A stretch of DNA of 64,000 nucleotides, taken from assembly GCF_000972845.2 (NCBI RefSeq), contig NW_020853535.1, positions 558,001-622,000 of the forward strand. The letters are read 5' to 3'. Source of the stretch: Larimichthys crocea (taxonomy: Eukaryota; Chordata; Actinopteri; Sciaenidae). Under the pieces are notes generated by a model. That model did not search any database and was not told the DNA's origin. It saw nothing but the letters and a program-made list of their open reading frames with translations. Positions 58,453-64,000 of the stretch are shown here, in pieces; positions within the stretch are counted from its first letter, which is position 1, and each line of letters begins with the position of its first letter. A program made the translations under genes and the position numbers.

Positions 58453-60264
58453 CTAGACCATGGCAGAGAATATTCTGACGATGGTGGGGCGTGTTGATCC
58501 ATTTTTTCCTATGTGGACAACGTGTCTTTGGGACAACAATGTGTCATTCTCACAAGCTGGAACAACTTTGTTGCTTGTTCTTCTGAAAAAACTCCCCACT
58601 TTTGTAAAAAAGCTGGGGGGTTTCTGTGACATCTTCTCCAGCTGTAATTTTAACTCCCTGGCCAATGCTTCTGCAAATTCTATATCATCATATATGATGG
58701 TAGCCTGCACCACTCTTGCAGATCCAAATTTCTGACAAAAATTTTTAAAGATATCCTCAGGGAGGTTTCCACAAGTCGGTGGTAAACTTGTTTCTCCCAT
58801 AGTCCTCATCAGGAGTTTCGAAATTCTGTCGTAGTCAAAGGCCAAAATTGCTATCTTCGTGGACTGGGTGATCTTGTCTAGAAGCTTCGTGAGGAGCACA
58901 GAAAGAAAGTTCTTCTCTTCTTGCGGTAACTCCTCTTCGGTACTGCTTGGAGTATTGCTTGGCATTTCAATCATAGAACTGTCTGAACATTGAGAGTCTT
59001 CAGTGCTCATCTCGTCTTGATTGGATGCCTGAGACAAACCGCTGTTGACGGTCTCAGAACAGTTCCTCTCGAGCACGTTTTGAGTCAACATTTTGCAGAT
59101 GTTTCTAACTGTTTTCTTAGTCAGAGATTCTGACATTTCCATCTCCACAGATTTATCCATAGAAGAGGATAAATGTACACCAAGTCTGTAGTTTACCCTT
59201 TTGGCTGCCTCTCCTGCAACCAGCTGCCGCAGTTGTTCAGAGTGTTTAGATGTCTTTGTCTCTGTAACTCCCATCACTTCTTCCAAACACCGGTTTAGTG
59301 AATCTCCCAGGCTGGTTTTGATGTCCTCTTCTGTCACTCCACGAAGGTTACACTTCCTCTGTGGAACTTTAGTCTTGTCTCTGAAGAAAGAATCATACTT
59401 CATACAGTCAGCTGATCTGCACCGGGCAGTGACATTCAAACATTTCCTGCTAGTATCGCCCTCTGAACTGTTTTAAAAACTTGAGCAACCAAATTTAACC
59501 CTGATAACTGACACTAGAATCTGTTAAAAAGCTTTCAACAAGCAATATTGATTTCTGTTTCTCTACAATTCAAGGTCACAAAATGTGAGGATGTTTAAGA
59601 TGATGTAAACGAATCATACGGTTCTTCGCTGTGAAAACTTTTGACTTACGTTGTGACAGAAGTGTTGGCGGAGTCTCTGGAAAACACACATTGTGGTTCA
59701 ATTGCATCCAAGACCAACACAAAGACTGTATCCACAATGTTCAGCCAGGATGTAGAATGTGTCCCTATCAGTCTTGCCAAACGCAAGGAAATTCCACTGC
59801 CTTGAATAAAAGATTATTAAACAAAGCAAACATTAAGCACCATATAAAAATAGGTATGTACGTATTTATCATACGTACATACAATCATTTCTGCAGCAGG
59901 TTTGCTTGATAGATTTGAACTCACTCTATTGATATTTGGCTCACATGTTCCAAAATCAAGTTGATGAAAGTCTCTGATGTAAACAGAGGCATCTTAAAGT
60001 CACTGCACTGTGGCTGTACCGGTTTGTCAACTGAAACCTGATAGGAAGAAAAATAACCAGCCACTGTTTACACATCAAGAAAACACTATGGGATGGGAAT
60101 GTAAAAAAAATCTCTGAAATCTGCAAGCTGTATGCATTCTGAGAGATTATATAAAAGTCTGTGCTTTTCAAGAGCTCATGGTCCAAATACACGTGTTGCC
60201 TTACCTTGTTATCCGTGTGGATCACCAGTTCCTCTTCCGAGACGTAATCAGGAACGTTCAACAT
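58453..60264 (-). CDS. Unrecognised protein-coding gene, probably three exons
   Basis: I cannot name this gene. The main exon (58453 to about 59460) is open for over 330 codons to TAG. Upstream, 60205-60264 reads MLNVPDYVSEEELVIHTDNK and ends at a perfect GTAAGG donor in phase 0; 59650-59676 is a 27-base microexon (RLRQHFCHN) between ttttccag and GTAAGT. The only in-phase acceptor I find for the main exon is ttcagag at 59461, a weak site, so that join is uncertain; the model gives 364 residues. The product has helical, charged segments (EEDIKTSLGDSLNRCLEEVM, then KHSEQLRQLVAGEAAKRV), an acidic Ser-rich linker in mid-protein (EDSQCSDSS, then TEEELPQEE), and a second helical region with LLTKLLDKI and EFAEALARELKLQLEKM. 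It has no signal peptide or transmembrane helix. Possible coiled-coil or anchoring helices; function unknown. Confidence 0.6.
59650..59676 (-). CDS. Candidate 27-base microexon of the unnamed gene
   Basis: Preceded by gtgttttccag and followed by GTAAGT, both close to consensus, with nine codons in phase 0. Only transcript data can confirm it. Confidence 0.45.
59854..59882. repeat. Perfect 12-bp inverted repeat
   Basis: GTATGTACGTAT, five bases TTATC, then ATACGTACATAC, within the presumed first intron of the unnamed gene. A perfect hairpin or cruciform of simple composition. Confidence 0.9.
60205..60264 (-). CDS. First coding exon of the unnamed gene
   Basis: ATG at 60262-60264, 20 codons ending ...HTDNK and then GTAAGG. 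Acidic and hydrophilic, in phase 0. Linking it to the main exon is an inference from strand, phase and proximity. Confidence 0.5.
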
Positions 60265-60714
60265 TTTGTCTTCTCAATAGTGTACTCACAAGTGTACTTA
60301 GTGAGGGCTAATGTCGATCTGTTGTCTTATCTTGTCTTGTCTTGAGTGAGTGCTGTACTGATCATGAACAGAATTTACTGTGACATGATAAAGCAGCCGA
60401 ACTCCATAATTCAATCTGCGGAATTCAAAAATTCCACTTATGCCCATATTTGGTATACTATTTACAAACAATAATGTGGATCAACCCAATTATATTTTTA
60501 TTGGCAAATATGTTTTATATATTTATTTATTTGTGCTTCAAAAACTTTGACATCTATGCATCTAAGTATAATAAATTGTATTTTCATTGTTCTTATCTGT
60601 TAACATATTTAGTTGTTGATATACTTGTGTACGTGTTCTGTACATGTTACCACATACACAATTGAAAATAGGACAAAGACAATTTATAAAATAAAAATAA
60701 ATCTGAGAAAAATG

Positions 60715-61490
60715 TCCATATTGAATTTGATGCCAGCAACACTTTTGAAAAAAGCTGGGACAGGGTCATGTTGCACACTGCAAGTTTTATTGCATCTGAA
60801 AGTGAAAATGTTTTCCCATTTTTGCTTGATGAAGGATTTCAGCTGCTCAACAGTTCGGGGTCTCCTTTGTCATATTTTGTGTTTTATAATGCACCAAACA
60901 TTTGCAATAGGTGACGAATCAGGACTGCAGGCAGGTCAGTTTAGCACCTGGCCTGATTTACTCCAGAGCCATGACTTGCTGAAATAAGCAAGGCTGTCCT
61001 TAAAAGACACGTCATCTACTCGGCAGTGTATGTTGCTGTAAAACCTGTATATATTGTTCAGCATTAATGGAGCCAATCATGTCGTATACACTAATACACC
61101 CCCATACCATCATGGATGCTGGCCTTTGAATTCTGCGCTGATAACAAGGTGGATGGTCCCTATCCTCTTTAACCTGGGGGATGTAGCGTTCATGATTTCT
61201 AAACAGAATTTCAAAGTTGGATTTGTCAAACCACAGCACAGTTTTTACACATCGCCTCAGTCCATCTAAAATGAACTCAGGTCCACAGAAGAAGGCTGCA
61301 TTCCTGGATCATGTTTATATACGGTTTCCTCTTTGCATGGTCATAGTCTGTGTTCACAGGCAATGATTTTTGGATTTTGGTGTTCCTCAGCCCATGCAGT
61401 GATGTCCACAACAAAATGTTTTTGATGCAGTGTCGTCTCCTGGCCATCCAATATGGGTTATCAACCTTGTCCCTTGTGTTGTGGAGAAAT
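60715..61490 (-). pseudogene. Tc1-like transposon remnant
   Basis: The plus strand begins TTGAATTTGATGCCAGCAAC, an end I recognise from a common fish Tc1-like element. The minus-strand frame 61012-61239 reads FDKSNFEILFRNHERYIPQ, MMVWGCISVYDM and NAEQYIQVLQQHTLPSR, the core of a Tc1-family DDE transposase (first Asp block, the VWGC block and the INAE..I..L block). Further blocks up to about 61480 (WAEEH... in another frame) hold stops. Dead copy; the other end was not resolved. Confidence 0.75.
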
Positions 61491-61724
61491 TGCTGAAGTC
61501 AAAGATCAATGGTGAGGTCAGGAAGGAAGAAAGTGTTCAGGAGCCTCTGATGTCTTATGCTGTATTATTTATTGACGCTTGATCAAGGAGAATTAGAGAC
61601 ACTCTCAAAGTACATCAGAAGTGCCTGAGTCGGTCTCACATTCTGCCAAACTCATCCTGACCTCGTATAACCTAAGGATAGAAAATTCCATAACACTTGA
61701 CTTGTAAATCACAAGGTAGCCACA

Positions 61725-61885
61725 TGCTAAAGCACACCCTGCTTTATTGTCTATTTTAAATCTAAATGGGATTATAATTTACAAAATGAACGTCATGCTG
61801 TATGGAAGAAGACTTGAAATTAGCGATTGAGTCCAGAAGCTCATGAGGAAACTGTTTACTGAGGTAATAAATCAATGAGGGAAGT
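61725..61885. repeat. Dispersed fish repeat copy
   Basis: Contains AAAGCACACCCTGCTTTATT, AAATCTAAATGGGATTATAA, TTAGCGATTGAG and ACTGAGGTAATAAATCAATG. Better preserved copy of the repeat at 39020-39235. Confidence 0.65.
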
Positions 61886-61918
61886 AGACTTATTTCTCCA
61901 TATAAAAAAAGCATGCTT

Positions 61919-62000
61919 GTATATATATATATATATATATATATTATGTATAACATATATATATATATATAATCTCATATATATATATATATATATATTA
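61919..62000. repeat. (TA)n microsatellite, interrupted
   Basis: Two TA arrays separated by TATGTATAACATA-like words. The isoleucine/tyrosine frames across it are artefacts. Confidence 0.95.
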
Positions 62001-62049
62001 TATAATCTATAATCTATATTTATGACAAGTAAATTACAAGTCACCTCTT

Positions 62050-64000
62050 GGTAGTGGTTACATGTTGGTTTTATTTTTTATTTAAAAGTTTCAACTGAAT
62101 TTATTTTGAGATCAGTTCCTAGTTGAGTTATTATTCAAAGACTTGGGGCTATTCTTAGACTGGGTTTGCTCTCATGGTCAAAATAACACCCATCTGGATA
62201 AACATCCATGTGTAAGAGGTGAAGGGTCTTCATCAGGGTCTGTGCTCTGCAGACAGATGTTTAACTGAGCAAAAACACATCCTCTGGGTTTCAGCATTCC
62301 CCATCCAGAGCTGTTTACCCTTCAAACAACAGCATGACACAGATGTGATTATTATCAAAGAAACAGTGGGTGATTGACCATGAGCAAGGAATTGTCAGGT
62401 TTCAAGTTCTCCCAGAGTGATCATTCAAACAAGAAGAGAAATTTGCTCAGTACAACTGTGTCATTTCTGTGCCGGTTACATAACAAGAGCTTTTGTTTGA
62501 CTGGTTTGCTCAATGGGAGTGATTCCCCAGTAACAGGTACGAGCCAGTCTGAAGTTTATGTAAGCTCTATTTGTCAGTATTGTGCTCAAGTTCAGGCTAT
62601 CAAGTTCAACAGCGTTTGACAAGAGTGGGCAGGAAGGCTGCTACTGCTGCTGGTTCGGTTTCATGTTGCCACGCAAATTTAACTCTCAAGTTAGATCGCT
62701 TGCTGGATGTTAAAGACGTTTTACCTCTTATTGCTTAATTGTTAACGTGCTCATGTTTAAAAACTGTGTGACTGTGTGTGTCTTTAATCTGATTTGGGAA
62801 CCAATGACTAAATGAAGTCCAAGATGAGGAGACTTTACATGCCTAGTGAAGACTTCATCTATAACAATCAGATACACAACTATGGATTAAATCAAATGAA
62901 CCGGTGCAACAGAGAGTTTGTAACACAAAGGCAAAAAATATAATCCACAGTCACATGTCAGGAAGCACCTTCGATGCTTCTTTCATCATGTAGGTCAAAT
63001 GTAATTTCAGTAAAGAGATAATGTAAACTGACTGATTCCATTATCTTTATTGTGAGAGGTTAAAGGGCTAAAGTGAAGCGAGTGACTCTCGAAGGAGCTC
63101 ACGTTCATGCACGTGAGGTCTTTTCAGGTTACTACTGTCATGTTTTAACAAACTTAAGGTTTGTCTGAGGGCTCAAGGTTTTCAGGTAAAGTGGTTCGTT
63201 ATGGACACTACAACTTTAAATGATATTATTGAAATGACTAAAAATGTCTAAAATCATCCATCTACTCCAATATTTTTAAAACTGCATACATATTTTGCAA
63301 CTTGCTGCATACTTTAATAATTGAAACACTATTTATATACAGTATAAAAAGTGCAACTTGTTCTTCTTTGAAAATGGCAGCTGTTTCACACTTACAAAAT
63401 AGATAGATAAAAACAAATATGAAAAGTTGGTTTCGAATTGATCATTGTCTTCTTTTTTTGGTAAACCATGTCAAACGGTAATAAAATAAATGTACAGCAA
63501 AACTGTGTCTTTACTGATGTGGCTGTGTAACCCAGCAAACACAGAGCAACGCAAGGTTTCATTTGGAGTTCACCTGATGAATTTATTTCCTGTATTCACT
63601 CTTGTTTGCAGAGGGCCACTAGGCTGTAACTTCTGTGTGGATCCAAGTTTCATTCCTGTTTAGTGCTGGGCACGTAGCAGATACAATCAGGTTGATAAGA
63701 ACCATAAGAATAAATAAAGTAAATATCTTGCCTAAAATCTAAACAATAAGTTAAAGGCTGAAAAGCTATGTAGGTTCACTGTGAGTAACTTCTTTTACTT
63801 ATATATAATATAAATTGATTTATTGTTAATTAAAAAATACTGATTAGCAGAGCTTTAATGGTTTAATTTATATACATACAGCTATCTTTAAAAACAACAT
63901 TGAATCCCATCATTATTATCATCATCCATAACTTCCAAATTTAGTCTTAAAATTCAACTCATGCACTTCCGCTTTTTACTTACAAAACATTGTTATTTGA
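62050..64000. other. Right-end DNA, no gene recognised
   Basis: No exon, RNA gene or mobile-element end is recognised. The frame 62374-62619 has no domain I know. It could be intergenic or an intron of a gene beyond the window. Confidence 0.45.

Overview
This window reads as nuclear DNA of a teleost fish, most likely a percomorph. The genes are vertebrate and intron-rich with GT-AG splice sites. The spacers are AT-rich and full of microsatellites, tRNA-derived SINEs, L2- and L1-type LINE pieces, Tc1/mariner remnants and hAT elements of the kind that litter fish genomes. There is no operon structure, CRISPR array or sign of bacterial DNA.

Layout. (1) 1-14068, + strand: the 3' half of an anoctamin gene, recognised as ano4. 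Thirteen coding exons (2269-14068) join in one unbroken frame of 517 complete codons. The amino-terminal exons lie left of the window. Its introns carry an intact-ended hAT element (6510-7823) and two SINEs (12463-12661 and 13579-13785). A 3' UTR with several AATAAA signals and a long hairpin follows. (2) 15.1-31.5 kb: intergenic DNA with repeat fragments. (3) 32153-33667, - strand: a complete intronless coding exon for an AMIGO-family LRR/Ig adhesion protein, closest by eye to AMIGO2. A probable non-coding first exon and CpG-rich promoter lie at about 34970-35150. (4) 35.3-58.4 kb: intergenic DNA with SINE, L1, L2, Tc1 and three more hAT-type elements, plus one orphan exon-like ORF at 57334-57528. 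(5) 58453-60264, - strand: a gene I cannot name. One long coding exon is joined to a 9-codon microexon and a 20-codon first exon. (6) 60.7-64 kb: a Tc1-like transposase remnant, microsatellites and unassigned DNA.

The two recognised genes are unrelated in function: a membrane scramblase/channel-family protein and a neuronal adhesion protein. Human ANO4 and AMIGO2 are both on chromosome 12, so finding them together fits conserved synteny and mildly supports the amigo2 call. The most novel items are the unnamed 58.4-60.3 kb gene, the orphan exon at 57.3-57.5 kb, a 27-bp-arm hairpin in the ano4 3' UTR, and four hAT-type elements with readable ends, one of which lacks a target duplication. I found no convincing new multi-gene system. 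All family assignments come from reading the sequence and from memory; no database search was run.
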